In this document: positions 32,459-45,364 of the stretch, piece by piece
How positions within the stretch are numbered: the first letter of the stretch is position 1
Layout of the letters: each line of letters begins with the position of its first letter
Assembly (NCBI GenBank): GCA_020746875.1
Contig: JAGTJL010000007.1
Coordinates: 1,674,001 to 1,738,000, forward strand
Source of the DNA: Rhexocercosporidium sp. MPI-PUGE-AT-0058
Lineage: Eukaryota; Ascomycota; Leotiomycetes; Helotiales
Direction: 5' to 3'
Length of the DNA: 64,000 bases
Made by a program: the position numbers and the translations under genes
Notes under the pieces: generated by a model
Databases searched by the model: none
What the model was told of the DNA's origin: nothing
Seen by the model: the letters and a program-made list of their open reading frames with translations, nothing else

Positions 32459-33434
32459 ATCACAGGCAATCTAGAAAGAACGCTCGCGCGTGATGGTATT
32501 TCAGCCAGGATCTGAATGGGGTTCAAGGCTCGTGGACGGACGATGTGCTGTCGATGAGCTACATGTGTACTTACAACACGGCGCAAGAATCATCGTAGGG
32601 CAGAGCAGAGATTGCGAGGAGCACAGGCACCATTAGTGACGTTTATTGATGTTTGGGTCAAACAGGAGAGTTTGGAAACATTTGATGCGTAGGATATGTT
32701 TGTTTACTTTGCATTGCATACCCAAGGGCGATATCATTTTCCGGAGCCGGGCGTTTGCAGGGCAGGTCAGAATGGACATTGCCTGCTAGGAGTTATGGAG
32801 CGTGCGAGCCAAGCCATAGTTGTGGATAATGACAATAGGAGCTGGACTTTGTTCCATCTACTGTTGTTGAGTTTCTGGTTATTCCACTCGATCTATATCC
32901 ATGCCTAGATGGTTGTACATGCAACGCACGGTGCTACATGAACATATATGTATCTCTACTTAACCACCTGTAGGCTGGAAGCTCGCAGCTCGCAATCCAA
33001 CATGTTTTCATTTCACGTGAGCCCGCCTCGCCAGACTCGACCGCCACATTACCTACCTACCTGCCAAAAGCGGATCGGAACCGTGCCTAGCATTCCCTCC
33101 CTCCCTCTCGTTCTCTTTCTTTCTCGTTCACCTTCTTCTGTCTCTGGTCCCATCTCATCCCATCCCATTCCCACGCTTGGTCCGAAGACAGCAACTGACG
33201 GCATCTGATTGAGCATTGCTGCACCCTCGGCGCGGTTTCTGATTCTCGGACGTCGAAGTCGTGTTCCATCCGCACTAACTAATAGGCTAACAGACCCCCA
33301 CCAACCCAACCCAACCCAACCCCGCAGCCTCAGCACCGCCAGTACCGTGCAAAATCAAGCCCACCTTCCATCGAACCTCACCCTTGGAAAGCGGAGCAAC
33401 CAAGGAGCGCAAACCGGCCACGGGCTCTTCAAAT
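32459..33434. other. Intergenic between cyclin and PEPP genes
   Basis: About 980 bp, holding the cyclin 3' region and the C/T-rich PEPP promoter (33,090-33,150), plus an (ACCCA)n run at 33,299-33,320. No supported gene. Confidence 0.55.
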
Positions 33435-35111
33435 ATGGCTGATGTCGACACTGTTCTGGCTGGAAAATATCCAGCCAAAGCCCATGTCAAAGCGGTGGTG
33501 AAATGGATGAGGGAGAAGAATCCCAATGTCACTGGTCTCTTGTACCTTGAGGGTCAAAAGACACGCATGATCGAAGACAACGATAGCGAGGCTCCATTTA
33601 GGTTAGTTATGTTCATCTATATGCTCATATACAAGTGGAATCCCTAGCTACCCATGTTTACTCGACTAAGATGGCTGGTGCAGACAGCGAAGGTATTTCT
33701 ACTATTTGACCGGATGTCAGCTCCCAGACTCCTACTTCACTTACGATATCGAAACCGATAAATCAACACTGTTCATTCCGCCCATCGAGCCTGAGTCTGT
33801 TATTTGGTCGGGTCTTCCGCTGTCCCAGGATGAGGCTCTCTCTAGGTACGATGTTGACGCTGTCCGCACAACGAACGGTATGTCATGTGTTGCACTGGAT
33901 TGTTTGTGATCTAGGATCTGATATCGGATCTTTTGTCTTCTATCTCAACTCAGAACTTGGTTCTTGATACCAGAACACCGGGTAAACCACGTACTTATTC
34001 CATGTATAGAGGTAGCCGCGGCTCTTGCATATCCTGGCTCTGCCGTTTGGGCAATTGAAAATCAAGTTAGCGATCACATCACCTTTCTCAACTTCAACGA
34101 CAAAGATTTTACCCTCCTCAAGCTAGCTATTGAGGAGTGCCGAGTCATCAAGGACGAGTACGAAATTGCTCTGACGAGGAAGGCAAACAATATCAGTACC
34201 ATTGCTCACACAGCTGTGCTCAAAGCTGTAAAGGCCGCCACAAATGAGCGCGAGCTGGAGGCGCTTTTCATCCAGAAGTGTATTGCAAACGGAGCTAGAG
34301 AACAAGCCTATCACTCAATCGTCGCCAGTGGAACCGCAGGAGCTACGTTGCACTACGTGAATAATGCTCAGCCATTGGAGGGCAAACTGAACCTATTATT
34401 GGATGCTGGCGGAGAGTATGAGTGTTATGCTTCTGATATCGTAGTATTCCTCCTCTTTCCAACGAGTCATAGCTGACGGGGGCCAGACTAGAGCATTTCC
34501 CATCAACGGGAAATTTAGCACCGAGAGTAGGGCGATCTATGACATCGTCTTGGAGATGCAACTTGTCTGTATTGAGATGCTCAAAGAGGGAGTAATCTGG
34601 GACGACGTTCACCTCAAAGCCCACGAAATCGCTATCGAGGGTCTCCTCAAGCTTGGCATTCTGCAAGGCAACAAGGAGGACATTCTGAAAACCCGCACCA
34701 GTGTAGCTTTCTTTCCTCATGGATTGGGACACTACCTTGGCATGGACACCCACGATACCGGTGGACATGCGAACTACGCGGACAAAGACACAATATTTCG
34801 CTATCTAAGAGTCAGGGGAGCACTTCCAGCGGGAGCCATCATCACAGTTGAGCCAGGCGTAAGTATTCCAACCCACCGTACATTTCCTGTCAATCTGATG
34901 AACCCAGATCTACTTCTGCCGATTCATCATTGAGCCATACCTGAGGGACCCGGTCCATGCTGCATACATCAACTTCGAGGTGCTTAACAAGTACTGGGAC
35001 GTTGGAGGTGTGAGGATCGAGGACAATCTCTTGATCACTAAGGATGGATATGTGAACCTGACTACAGCGGTAAAGGATGTGGCTGAGATGGAGAACCTAA
35101 TAAATGGATAA
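33435..35111 (+). CDS. pepP: Xaa-Pro dipeptidase/aminopeptidase PEPP, 467 aa
   Basis: Five exons: 33435-33601, 33684-33877, 33974-34440, 34487-34858, 34908-35111 (1,404 nt, in frame). M24 metallopeptidase that removes residues next to proline, probably in the cytosol. The N-terminal domain ([15 protein letters not shown] to about residue 175) holds [14 protein letters not shown]. The pita-bread domain keeps the five metal ligands in the usual motifs: LLDAGGEY (Asp), SDITRAFP (Asp), [13 protein letters not shown] (His), EPGIYF (Glu) and RIEDN (Glu). The length is normal for fungal PEPP. The start at MADVD is preferred over an upstream in-frame ATG at 33384 because family members begin there. 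It converges with the KRE9/KNH1 gene. Confidence 0.93.
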
Positions 35112-35774
35112 TGACAAGGGAATGCCGTGTCGGAGCATTGCTGATATTTGAACTTGGCCTGCCTCACATGGTTGCCGGATGAATATTTTCTCGCAAAACC
35201 TAGCCAGCTGCGAAGTAAGAATGCCACAAAAGTCGCAGTCGTCCACACAATAAGTCAGGATTCAATTGAGGATACTTTAAAGTATACTTCTTAATGTTAC
35301 TCAAAAGCTCATAAGTGCAAGTCGCGTACCTTCAGCGCCGCCCTGCTCTCGAAGAAAAATACTGATACATCCCTACCAGTTTGGATGCAATTCGGTTCAA
35401 TACCCCCATACGAGAATTCCTTCTAATTGTCCTCGAATCCCATACACGTGACGATATTGTTGTACAGACTCGGAATACTCAGAAACCCGAGAAGAGGCTC
35501 GATAGAACCGCCAGGTATCTCTTTTTAAACAAGTCAGGACTGACCTAAGGCATCTCGTATATGACTGACCAGAGTGGTAACCGAGTATGTAAGTCGAAAT
35601 CGGGTGTCGGCCTCTCTTAGAGAATTCCGCACCCGGTTGTCTGCAGGTAGGTTTAGATGCCTCAAGACTATCTTTCCTGGACATCAGTCTAACTCCAAAC
35701 TCCTCTCTACCTTCCCAGATGTACAGCTCCATGCCTTGATACACACCGACCGGGGACCTTTGATCAGAGCGCAA
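35112..35774. other. Intergenic between convergent PEPP and KRE9/KNH1 genes
   Basis: 3' regions of both genes, no supported ORF. Confidence 0.6.
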
Positions 35775-36655
35775 TCAGTCCTTCCACCTGTTCAAATACT
35801 TCTGCATGTCATCAACGGGGGAGGATGCAGCGGCGGCCTACATGGGTCAGTAACGAAGAGTTTCTGATAAGATCTGATTACGCACCGTATTTGCGCGGCT
35901 AGATATGCTGTGGGTGTTCGATTGGGTGAGAGTCGTTACTTGACTTGGGAGTGGCAGGAGAGTAGTGGCAAATTGCACCGCAGATGTTGGCCAAAGAGGG
36001 GAGGTGTTGGTAGCAATAATAGCAGTAGGAGGAACAGGTTGCATCGGTGCATATTTGGTGAGGCCCGTCTGCATGTTGTATGGAGTCGCCCAGGCGTCAT
36101 CCCCAGGGGTCGTCCCAGCCGTTGGTAATTTTGACACCACATTATTCACAGTTGGTGGACCAGCAGTCCCCGAAACGGCCTTCACTGCTGCTGCCACAGG
36201 AGCATTGAATGTACCAGTCATGCCAGTAAGCGTAAATCGATTCGAGTAGTTCCAGACGGTACCTCCAGCTGTAGCGACTGATAACATCCCAAGAAAGCTG
36301 CGCTTTGTCAGTAACAGAAATCCTTTCGCGGCTTCAAGGATCCTCACTATGCATTTGTTCCCAAGCCACCAGTGTTTACGGGGACCGTAACACTCACAGT
36401 CGTCCCCGAGGCGGCAAAGGTAGAGGCTGATAGTTGGTAAAGTTGTGCGGGCGCTGAATTTGATCCGGAAAAGAGGAACAGAGTGTACGAGGAGAGGTCA
36501 GCGAGAGCTGGCGCATCTCCTGCATCGGCCCAAGTAACAGTAAATGCAGTTCCACCAACAACAGAAGCTCCAGCAGCCGGTGCTGTAAATTTGACATCGG
36601 CAGATACCAGGGGAAGGAGGACGGCGAGCAAGCCTTGGAGTATGGAGAGACGCAT
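35775..36655 (-). CDS. KRE9: KRE9/KNH1-family cell wall synthesis protein, 260 aa
   Basis: Three exons on the minus strand: 36655-36348, 36297-35886, 35837-35775 (783 nt, in frame). Signal peptide MRLSILQGLLAVLLPLVSA, then the Kre9/KNH N-terminal domain (VKFTAPAAGASVVGGTAFTV). The C-terminal KNH part begins at a central NRFTLTGMTGTF and includes LTKYAPMQPVPP and ATTLLPLPSQVTTLTQS. The last exon (AAAASSPVDDMQKYLNRWKD) fits the family C-terminus, and taking its small intron avoids a spurious read-through tail. Secreted O-mannosylated proteins of this family are needed for beta-1,6-glucan assembly. No GPI signal is visible. Divergent from the cystathionine beta-synthase gene. Confidence 0.9.
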
Positions 36656-37236
36656 GGTGACGGATCTGATGTGGTTCCCCTTGGGCGGAGTATTCCTAAA
36701 GTGAGTGACTGGGCGACAGGACTGGCTGGGCTTGAGATCGAATTGAAGCCCCCAAGTATGGTATGGTATTGATCAGCAAAGCAATTGAACTGGGCCCGTT
36801 CGTAGGGTGGTATGTATCATCAGCAGGAAGGGTTGGCGGATTGGAGGATTGAAGGAGTGAAGTGGTGAAGTGATGAAGTCTGAAGCTGTGAAGAGAAGAG
36901 AAGTAAAGTCTGAGCCAGAAGCATTCGCGAATCTTGGATAAGCTGACAGGGGTTCTTAGTCCAGCCCAGCGCCAAGGGTGCTTAATTTAGAAGCGGCACT
37001 CGCCCTGACATGCAGCTGCAGGATCAGGCGGTGTCTTATCGTTATCGCTGTGCCGACGCCGACACCCCGCACCGTCGATAGCCGCCCCTCTTGTAAGATT
37101 TTCCTTCTTCTTTTCTTCTTTTGGCTGTTAGATCACGCAATCTGTAAGATATTGAATTACCAGTACAGCACTTGGACTCCACGAATCTCTTCCACATCTG
37201 GTACTGCCCATCGCCCAAGTCCGACTTCTCGCAATA
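36656..37236. promoter_or_regulatory. Divergent promoter, KRE9/KNH1 and CBS
   Basis: 581 bp between two start codons. Short direct repeats of GTGAAGTG type occur near 36,855-36,885. No ORF or regulatory motif that I can name. Confidence 0.5.
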
Positions 37237-38899
37237 ATGTCCACCAAGTCGAAACCAGCTGTGCCACTAATCATGGCATTGAGTGCCACCGAGTTGATTG
37301 GCAACACCCCCCTCGTACGTCTCAACAAGATCCCTCAGAGTCTGGGAATAGAAGCCGAGGTGTATGCCAAAGTCGAGCTGTTCAATGCAGGTGGAAGCGT
37401 CAAGGACCGCATTGCCTTGCGAATGATTGAGGAAGCAGAACGGTCTGGAAGAATAAAGCCAGGAGACACTCTAATCGAGCCAACGAGTGGCAATACGTAG
37501 GTGCCACATACAATTGCTTGAAGGCTGCTCTAACCCTCTCTGCAGTGGAATCGGCCTTGCACTTGTTGGGGCAATCAAGGGTTACAAAACCATCATCACC
37601 CTTCCCGAGAAGATGTCTCCCGAAAAGGTGGCAGTCTTACGAGCACTAGGAGCAACGATCATTCGCACACCAACCCAGGCCGCCTTTGACTCGCCGGAAT
37701 CTCACATTGGCGTAGCCAAGAGACTGCAGAAGGAGATCCCCAATTCACATATTCTGGACCAGTATGCAAACAAGGATAACCCAATGGCCCACGAATATGG
37801 AACAGCAGAGGAGATCTGGAATCAAACATCTGGTCAAATCAAAGCAATCGTGGCTGGTGCGGGAACTGGAGGAACGATCACTGGCCTATCAAAGGGCTTG
37901 AAGAAACACAATCCTGAGATCAAGGTCATCGCTGCGGATCCATTTGGCTCGATCCTTGCCCTTCCGGAATCACTGAACCAGGAGCACGCAAATGAAGCTT
38001 ACAAGGTGGAAGGAATTGGTTACGATTTCATTCCAGATGTTCTGGACCGCGAAGCTGTCGACGTATGGTACAAGACTGACGACCGAGAATCGTTTGCGTA
38101 TGCCAGAAGACTTATCGCTGAAGAAGGTCTTTTGGTTGGAGGTAGTAGTGGAAGTGCAATGGCTGCGATGGTCAAGGGCGTAAATGAACTCGGTCTGGGG
38201 AAGGGCGACATTGTAGTGGTCGTTCTGCCAGACAGCATTCGCAGCTATCTCAGCAAATTCGCAGACGATGATTGGCTAGCAGCAAATGACCTCCTGCCAC
38301 CAAGCCCGCCGACGACTTCGCCTCCATCACCTATCCTTCAGTCTTCATCGACTGAGAAGGACCCTTACCGCGGTGCCACCATCAATTCTCTCAGATTGAA
38401 GCCCGTAACAACAGTCCTTGCGAATACACCATGCTCGGAAGCTGTAGAGACCATGAGAGAGAAGGGCTTCGATCAACTTCCTGTCCTTGCCCCAACTGGG
38501 GGAAAGCTGGTTGGGCTAGTTACTCTCGGTAATCTGCTGAGTTGGATTAGTCGCGGCCGAGCCACAGGCAAGAGCCCAGTCTCGGACGTCATGTTTGACT
38601 TCTCTTCTATTCCAGAAGTAGTCATAGATCCAAAAGATATCAGCCACCTTTCCGAAGCACCAAAATCCAATGGTATTGAAGAGGGTGCAAACGGAAAGAC
38701 CCAGAAGTCCCCTAAGAGAAAGTTCGTGGCAATCACTGTTGATACCCCTCTTTCTGCATTGACCAAATTCTTTGAGTGGAATAGCGCTGCTATCGTGACA
38801 GAGAAAACAGGCGCCGAGAGCAGTGGGCTGTCCAAGCCAGTAGCAGTTGTTACCAAAGTTGATTTGCTCTCCTGGATGGTCAAACAGACCTCAGTCTAG
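37237..38899 (+). CDS. CYS4: Cystathionine beta-synthase, 537 aa
   Basis: Two exons, 37237-37496 and 37546-38899 (1,614 nt, in frame; 49-nt intron inside the SGNTG motif). A PLP enzyme joining serine and homocysteine to cystathionine in transsulfuration. The PLP lysine is Lys56 in NAGGSVKDR. The substrate loop SGNTGIGLA is completed by splicing. The phosphate cup [11 protein letters not shown] and the GGSSGSA strand are intact. The N-terminus is short, without the animal heme-binding extension, as in yeast. After a Pro/Ser linker ([18 protein letters not shown]) comes a C-terminal Bateman module with two CBS motifs: [20 protein letters not shown], then [10 protein letters not shown] and [12 protein letters not shown]. 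An insertion of about 50 residues separates the two. Confidence 0.95.
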
Positions 38900-39435
38900 A
38901 TTACTTGGAATTGGGTGGGAGCGTAATGGCGTTCGGTGTTTGTACGGGGTCTAAGTAGATTCAACACCTACGTCTTGGGTAGTAGACAGAATGACGTAGA
39001 TGGGCATTTAACGGCTTAGATACACAAAGGAATACAATTGACTGGCTTGACAGCCTCAGCCCAGAATCAAACTCCAACGGAAGATTCTCGATTCTGCTCA
39101 TACCTGGTTTCCGCAGTGCACGACTAGAAGTCCAAAGTCCGCCGAATCGAAAATTCGGTCGCGCGGTATGCTCTAGCAAACACTCAGACCATCTGATCCC
39201 CAACAGTACTACTTCTGCCTCTACCAGTGGCCGCATTATCAGCCTTTAGAGGTAACAAGACCTTGAACACCCCACTGCTACAGCGCCGCTGGACCTGGAT
39301 GCTCAGAAACCAGTCATATCCTCATTGGATGCCATTAAAAGTGTCATCTTTCAGACAGTAATCCTCCATGCTTCCTATAAGCGATATGAAAGTTTGGTGT
39401 ATCGGTATGAATTATTGGGTTCGCCCAATTGAATA
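38900..39435. other. Intergenic between convergent CBS and SRPR-beta genes
   Basis: 3' regions of both genes. No supported ORF. Confidence 0.6.
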
Positions 39436-40363
39436 TCAAAGTCTCTCTGAAATCCACTTCCACCACTTGTCCACGGTTGGGGTATCTCCCAACACATTGC
39501 CTCCAACCACCTCTACAGAAATATCAAACTCTTCCATCTGCGAGAACTTAAAGTCAGTAGATCCCATCTCCCCAAGCCAATCATCCTTATCGTCATCGGC
39601 GTCGTCTATACCAATTCCGGAATCCAGCAGGCCTTTCGATCTCGAAGTTCTGACTTTCGTAATCTCCCCTTCGAGGCTACTCTTCACCAAAGCCACCGGA
39701 AGCGCCGTGAAGAGGTCCATCTTGTTTGCTGCGATTAAAACCGGAATCTCCTTCAAAGCCTTTGCTGCTTTGGTGCCCACCCTCTTTTGCAGAATCAGAA
39801 GTATATCATGTAGATAGTCGGCAGTTTGCCTCAGACCTTCGTCTCCTGTGGATAATGTAGCTGCATCAGCCACAAATATCAGACCTTTAAGGTTCTGCGG
39901 GTTCGTAATATTCTCGAGCGCATGGTGTCGGAGCTTGCCATGACCTGGCGTATCGACCAGGAGGAACTTCTTGTGAACTTGATTTGAGGGATCGTTGACT
40001 GAGCGGTATTCATTGGATTTAGCCACCGTCCCAACTGGTAGATGGCATTCCACGGCAATAGGTGTTTGAGAGGTGTGGGTGAATGGATTTCCGCCGCGCT
40101 CAAACTATCCAGTAGTCATTATACATGTACGATTCCCGATGAATTGTGGTAGGGTGCCTTACCAAAGTGAGAAGGGAAGTCTTTCCCGAGCCACTGGGAC
40201 CGATCAGAACAATAGACGGTAGAGTTACGAGTCCACTGGATCGAAAGACAAAGCTATGGAGGAGAACGGGGATGGAGATAGCGAGGAGGATAGCAATGAT
40301 GAGACCCAGAGGCGAAGGAGCGAGGAGAGCATGCGCCCAGTCTTGTATTGTAGAGGAAGACAT
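39436..40363 (-). CDS. SRP102: Signal recognition particle receptor subunit beta, 289 aa
   Basis: Two exons on the minus strand, 40363-40163 and 40104-39436 (870 nt, in frame, 58-nt intron). One N-terminal membrane helix (LGLIIAILLAISIPVLLHSF) anchors a small GTPase domain facing the cytosol. The P-loop is GPSGSGKTS, G3 is DTPGHG and G4 is NKMD. SRPR-beta binds the alpha subunit and delivers SRP-ribosome complexes to the translocon. An acidic, low-complexity insert (DSGIGIDDADDDKDDW) precedes the C-terminal VDKWWKWISERL. The length is normal for ascomycetes. It shares a promoter region with AKR1. Confidence 0.93.
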
Positions 40364-40818
40364 TGTTACCGGCAGACAGAGACTAAGATCAAAATGCTAT
40401 ATGGACCCCAAGTTCTGCCTGGTATTTGTGCTTGTCGGTGATCGATTGGTGGTGAGGTGCAGTAAGTCGTGTTGATCGTGGAAGCTTGGTAGAGTAGGGA
40501 GTGGAGTTCAACGCAGTGGTGGAGCTAGAGACGAGGCTTAGACCCTGGTCATTCATCAGCCTCGCGAGCTGAATGTTAAAGTCGCGACCTTTGCATGAAG
40601 CTCTTACCAAATGACTCTGCTCTTCTATTACTTATAATCTACCTCTTCCGTCTACCTACTTGTTTCGTGTCAGAATACGACGGTATGAGTTTACTGCCAA
40701 CAAGCTCAAACCCGTAGATCTGTCATCTGCCACCAGCAAAGCAAAGCATAAACAACTCGATCAGTCAGCCAACGAGCCAACAACCCCTTTGCCGCTCTTG
40801 CCGTATGCCCATCTGGAC
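40364..40818. promoter_or_regulatory. Divergent promoter, SRPR-beta and AKR1
   Basis: 455 bp. An in-frame upstream ATG at 40660 would add 53 residues to AKR1, but they do not resemble the family and I treat them as leader. Confidence 0.5.
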
Positions 40819-43277
40819 ATGTCCGACCAGAAATCCACCGCGCCGGCGACAATCCAAAACAATTCAGTGATGCTTCCGACCGGTAATGGGAAGGCTGCGG
40901 CCGTTGCGCCAAAGCTGAGCGATGATCACGTCGAGATGGAGGATATGCTGCCTTCAGGGCCCGAACAAAGTCCTGAGGAGGATATTATGCAACTTGCTCG
41001 ACTAGGAGACATCCCAGGAATTGAGAGGCTTTACAAAACCGGCAAATTCGATGCCCAATATTGCGATGCCGAAGGCATTACTCCATTACATGTAATTGGA
41101 ATTGATTCCTTCCGATGAGGCTTTGCATGGTTTGCTTTGGCTAAGCTAACCCCTTTCCCAGTGGGCCGCAATCAACAATCAATATGCCATGTGCCGGTTC
41201 CTGTTGAATGCTGGAGCTGATGTCAACAAGAAGGGGGGAGAATCCGTGGCGACTCCTGCCATGTGGGCTGCCCAAAGATGTCACTACTATACCGTGCATC
41301 TCTTGCTTGAACATGGCGCAGATCCTCTAGTCACCGACGTTCAAGGCTATAATATCCTCCACCTGGCCACCTTCGAAGGCAACATTTTCTTGCTTGTCTT
41401 ACTGCTGCATCAAAATATCAATGTCGATATTCCTGATCTCCAGGGCCACACCTGTCTAATGTGGGCAGCGTACAAAGGGTATCCTGCATGTGTTGATCTG
41501 TTTTTGAGGTGGGGAGCAGACGTTCATGCTACAGACGAAACTGGATTTACATCTCTGCATTGGGCTCTTGTTAAGGGCTCCCAAGGCTGTATCCAGAAAC
41601 TGATTGAGTACGGTTCAGATCGATTTGCCGAAACATTGACGGGCAAGACACCAGCTATTACTGCAGAGGAGATGAAAACACAACGAATGTGGCACCGAGC
41701 CTTGAAAGAATGCGGTTATGACGAGGATGCCAAGCCAATGAATCTTGAGTTCCCAATGTCCTCGTGGCTGTTGAAAGATAAGCGCGGGTTCATGACCAAA
41801 TTCTTCTTTCTGTGGCCTATCTTGATCATCTGGGTCATGGTGATGATTTCAAGTCACATGGTTGTTTTTGCGGGTGTACCCCTTGCTCTGTTGGCAGGCT
41901 ATTCATTGCAATGGGTTGCGCTGCAAGTGATAGAGTATGCGCCGTCAGATATGAGGCACATTCACAAAACTGTAAGATATTCCTTGGCGTAGTAGAGTCG
42001 TGCTAATAAATCAGCCGTGGCTGGCGGGCATATTTGCAGGAACTCTCTTCTGGGTGGGTCTCAGGTGGTTGACACACATACTTCCTGGTTAGAAACCCCA
42101 TGTACGCCCCTCTGCCTAAGCTAATGAGTCTCAGGGACATTCTCGGCATACACATTCAGCAATATCGCATTCGGAATATCATACGGTCTCTGCGGTTACT
42201 TCTACTTCTGCACAATGGTTTACGAGCCTGGGTTTGTTCCAAAGCTTGGCGGTCTTACGCAACAGAAGGCAGTTATCGACGAACTACTTGCCCTGTGGAA
42301 ATTCGACGAAAGTAACTTCTGTGTCCCATGCATGGTCAGACAGCCCTTGAGGAGTAAGCACTGCAAAAGATGTAACCGCTGTGTTGCAAAACATGACCAG
42401 TAAGTTATGTCCTACCAAACTTGTGTGCTAGATTCTGATACTCTGTAAGCCATTGCCCCTGGGTACACAACTGTATCGGGATAAACAATCACCGTCATTT
42501 CTTCCTCTATTTGATTTCCCTCGAAGTAGGCCTATTCTTCCTTGTGAGAATCGCTCTAGGATGTGAGTTGCCCCTATTCCACGATGGTACAGATCTAATC
42601 AGTCTTCAGATTTCGAAACCCTAAGCGAGAGTGGCAGCCCAGATTGCAATATCCTAGCAGAATCATTATGCCGTATCGTCAACTCGGATTCTTACACGTT
42701 GGTTTTGGTGACTTGGGGAGTGTTGCAGTTGACATGGGTGACTATGCTACTCTTCGTTCAGCTGGTCCAGATCTCGAGGGCTATGACAACTTGGGAAAAT
42801 ATGCGAGGATCGCATCATGACCACGGGAGCAAGGTATCAGAGGCTTTCACATCTGCTCTTACCACTGGCACGACTTCTAGAGCTGGAGCTCAGATAGGCA
42901 ATGCGGGACTGGGTCCCGATCCTGCACTTCCCCCAACCCACGGACCTGGCCACAGTCATCATCACAAGGCCGGCTGTTTTGCACAGTGGAAGAAGATTTT
43001 GGGCGTGGATACCTTCGTCGAAACAGCTCTCGATTATAAAGGGGGCAACCGTCCTCGACGGAACCGAAATCCATTCTCGAATGGGTGCGTGGGTAATTGC
43101 AAAGACTTCTGGTGTGACCCGGCGCCGGTCTTTGGGAAGAGGGAGAATGGCTCTGCGATGCTCGGGGGTCAAGTGGTGGACTACACGGCTATGTACGAAA
43201 CACCTCGGTTGATGAGCACGAGGAGGAGTGGACGTGAAGGGGCGTATGAGAGTGTGCCTGCTGACGACAGTGTATGA
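40819..43277 (+). CDS. AKR1: Ankyrin-repeat DHHC palmitoyltransferase AKR1, 733 aa
   Basis: Six exons: 40819-41091, 41162-41971, 42015-42087, 42135-42399, 42450-42562, 42610-43277 (2,202 nt, in frame). Residues about 55-260 hold ankyrin repeats ([48 protein letters not shown]). Two membrane helices follow ([18 protein letters not shown] and the next), then two more before the catalytic Cys-rich domain, [24 protein letters not shown] itself is split by the intron 42400-42449, which interrupts its first His codon, giving [14 protein letters not shown]. Two further helices and a His/Gly-rich tail end the protein. It S-acylates Golgi and endosomal clients; in yeast these include the casein kinases Yck1/2. 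The MSDQK start matches the family better than 40660. Confidence 0.93.
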
Positions 43278-44800
43278 TGTGAACGAAGCATCATGTAGAT
43301 AGCTGATGATATCGACTTAATGACCAAGAGCACTTTTGTCTTACGGAAGACCCAAGTTCGGTTTTCTTCTAACAGACAGATTTCTGCAGCGCTACATAGT
43401 GAACATATGAAAACACACATGTACTTGTAAATGCTGGGGCCCGACATTCGGGATTCGGGAGCCATTCAATTCAACGGTTCCTGGCATGGGCGTGGAATCC
43501 GGACCAGAGGAGCGGAAGCTAAGGAAGCTGGCTAGCTGCCTTAGGCAAGGGGCCAGTTCAGTCAAGCAGGTACCGAGGCTGAGGCAACGCTGTCAGGAGT
43601 CACGACAAGGGTCAGCAATGTGGCTGAGTGGCGCTGGAAGCTGCTGTACTGAGAATAAAATGTGGCGCTAATTGACCCACTGCTCTTTTTCTGCTTTGAC
43701 TCAGGGGCTCGCTGAGGCAGGCCGTCAAAACCTTGCAATCCAGTCCCGGCAATTTTCCTGACCTAGCCAACTAGGCCAAGTAGTTGTCCGTAGCACTGGA
43801 AATGGGATGGAAAAAGGAAAACGGCGGAAAGGAGATTCACAGGTTGAGTGATCCAATTGGCTGATATGAAGACAAACTATTCTGCGATTGATCTGACTGC
43901 AGTATGACGAAACACACACAGGAAGTGGTGCATAACACAGCTGTGATCGCATCCATAGCAGCTACACCCGTGCTGTCGGGAAAAGTCGGATTTGCGGCGC
44001 GGTGGTATGTCGGACCACTAGTCATAACCCCGGTATATTGAGGCTGAAAACCCATAATTGATCCCTGTCGTGCAACAGCGCAATGCAGTTTTTTTTTTTA
44101 CTAACAGACGTCAGTTTCGTCTCTTGCTCTGGAGCTCTGGTTCGTCTTGCGCTGTAGCTACAAGCATCCGTACTGTATGAGCCTGCCAGACTTTGAGATG
44201 GGAATGTATTGACGACTTCGTCAAAGGATGATATTGCACCTGGCAAATTTGTCCCTGCCCACTCAACGGATTGACCATAACCCTTCGAGCCCGGAACAGC
44301 TTGAACCAGGCAGAAGCAAACAAGGAATGAGACAGAAATCTCTCTTGTCTTTGTCTGATATCCACCCGCCCACTCCCAATATCCGCGATCTCCCGGCCCA
44401 ACCACTGCTCTGTTGAGCTCTATGGCCACGACCCATTCACTGTGTGCAAGCCTTCCTTCTGTCCAGTTGTTGCTCTTCAAAGCTCTTTTGCATCCACTCT
44501 AGGACCCGTTCTCAGATCCACCCAAATAGCATTTCAGCCTCGAAGAGGACAAGCAACTTCGAGACCGTAAACCCAATCAAGTGCTTTCCGCCTGCCGGCC
44601 AACACCCTCAGACCACGCAGTGGAGGGAGCTCTTAGACGAGAGCGGTTTTCTGTCCTTTCGTTCCCGAGAAAATTCTTTTCCTCGAGCTTTCATCCTTTC
44701 TGCTGCTTCTTGAAATCATCAATTCCAGCACAGCTTCACCACTCCTCTCCATCTTCTCCAGACTCTCGCTCTTCCAATCATCTCCACATCCTCATACACA
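43278..44800. other. Intergenic upstream of ATP synthase subunit c
   Basis: About 1.5 kb without a supported gene. An imperfect palindrome CTAAGG...CCTTAG lies at 43,519-43,545. A run of 10 T at about 44,090 and C/T-rich DNA near the gene (44,745-44,790) suggest the promoter/leader of the next gene. Confidence 0.5.
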
Positions 44801-45364
44801 ATGGCCGCACGCATGTTCGCCCCTAAGGTTGCTTCCCTCATGGGCTCAACTTCCACCAAGGTCGCTCGCCCCGTCATCCGCAGCAGCGTCAAGGCCAACG
44901 TCTCTCAGCGTGCCTTTTCCGGTATGTGCTAATTCAACTCTCCTCAGCAACTCAATTGTTCGCTGGCACTAGTTGCACAATTGATGGCCAAGCGAAACTG
45001 ATAATTGGATCCAGGTGTCCGCTCCAACGCTCCTTTCCAGGCCATGAAGCGACAACAAGCTTCCCAAATTCTCGCTGCCACCACCCGTAATGCTATGGGC
45101 CGCCAAACCACACGCTCATTCAACTCCGAGATCGCCACCGCCATGGTCCAGGTCTCCCAGAACTTGGGTATGGGTTCCGCTGCCATCGGTCTCGGTGGTG
45201 CCGGTATCGGTATCGGTATGGTCTTCGCTGCTCTTTTGACCGCCGTCGCTCGCAACCCAAGCATGCGTGGTCAACTCTTCTCCTACGCCATTCTCGGTTT
45301 CGCTTTCGTCGAGGCCATCGGATTGTTCGATCTCATGGTTGCCATGATGTGCAAGTACGTGTAA
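44801..45364 (+). CDS. ATP9: Mitochondrial ATP synthase subunit c (subunit 9), nuclear-encoded precursor, 156 aa
   Basis: Two exons, 44801-44921 and 45015-45364 (471 nt, in frame, 93-nt intron within the presequence). Residues 1 to about 74 form a long Arg/Ser/Ala-rich mitochondrial presequence with two Arg clusters, as expected for two-step processing. The mature proteolipid of about 81 residues has two helices: AAIGLGGAGIGIGMVF, the RNPSMRGQ polar loop, then SYAILGFAFVEAIGLFDLM. Glu140 in FAFVEAIG is the proton-carrying residue of the c-ring. The sequence is close to the Neurospora type. Confidence 0.96.

Noticed and set aside
33299..33325. Telomere-like (ACCCA)n runs here and at 62,630-62,650
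   Set aside because: The unit is not the fungal telomere repeat TTAGGG/CCCTAA; these are short promoter low-complexity runs.
35847..35885. Read-through C-terminus of the KRE9/KNH1 gene (VRNQILSETLRY)
   Set aside because: A consensus donor GTGCGT at this point and an acceptor 48 nt further on yield the family C-terminus AAAASSPVDDMQKYL; the read-through is intron sequence.
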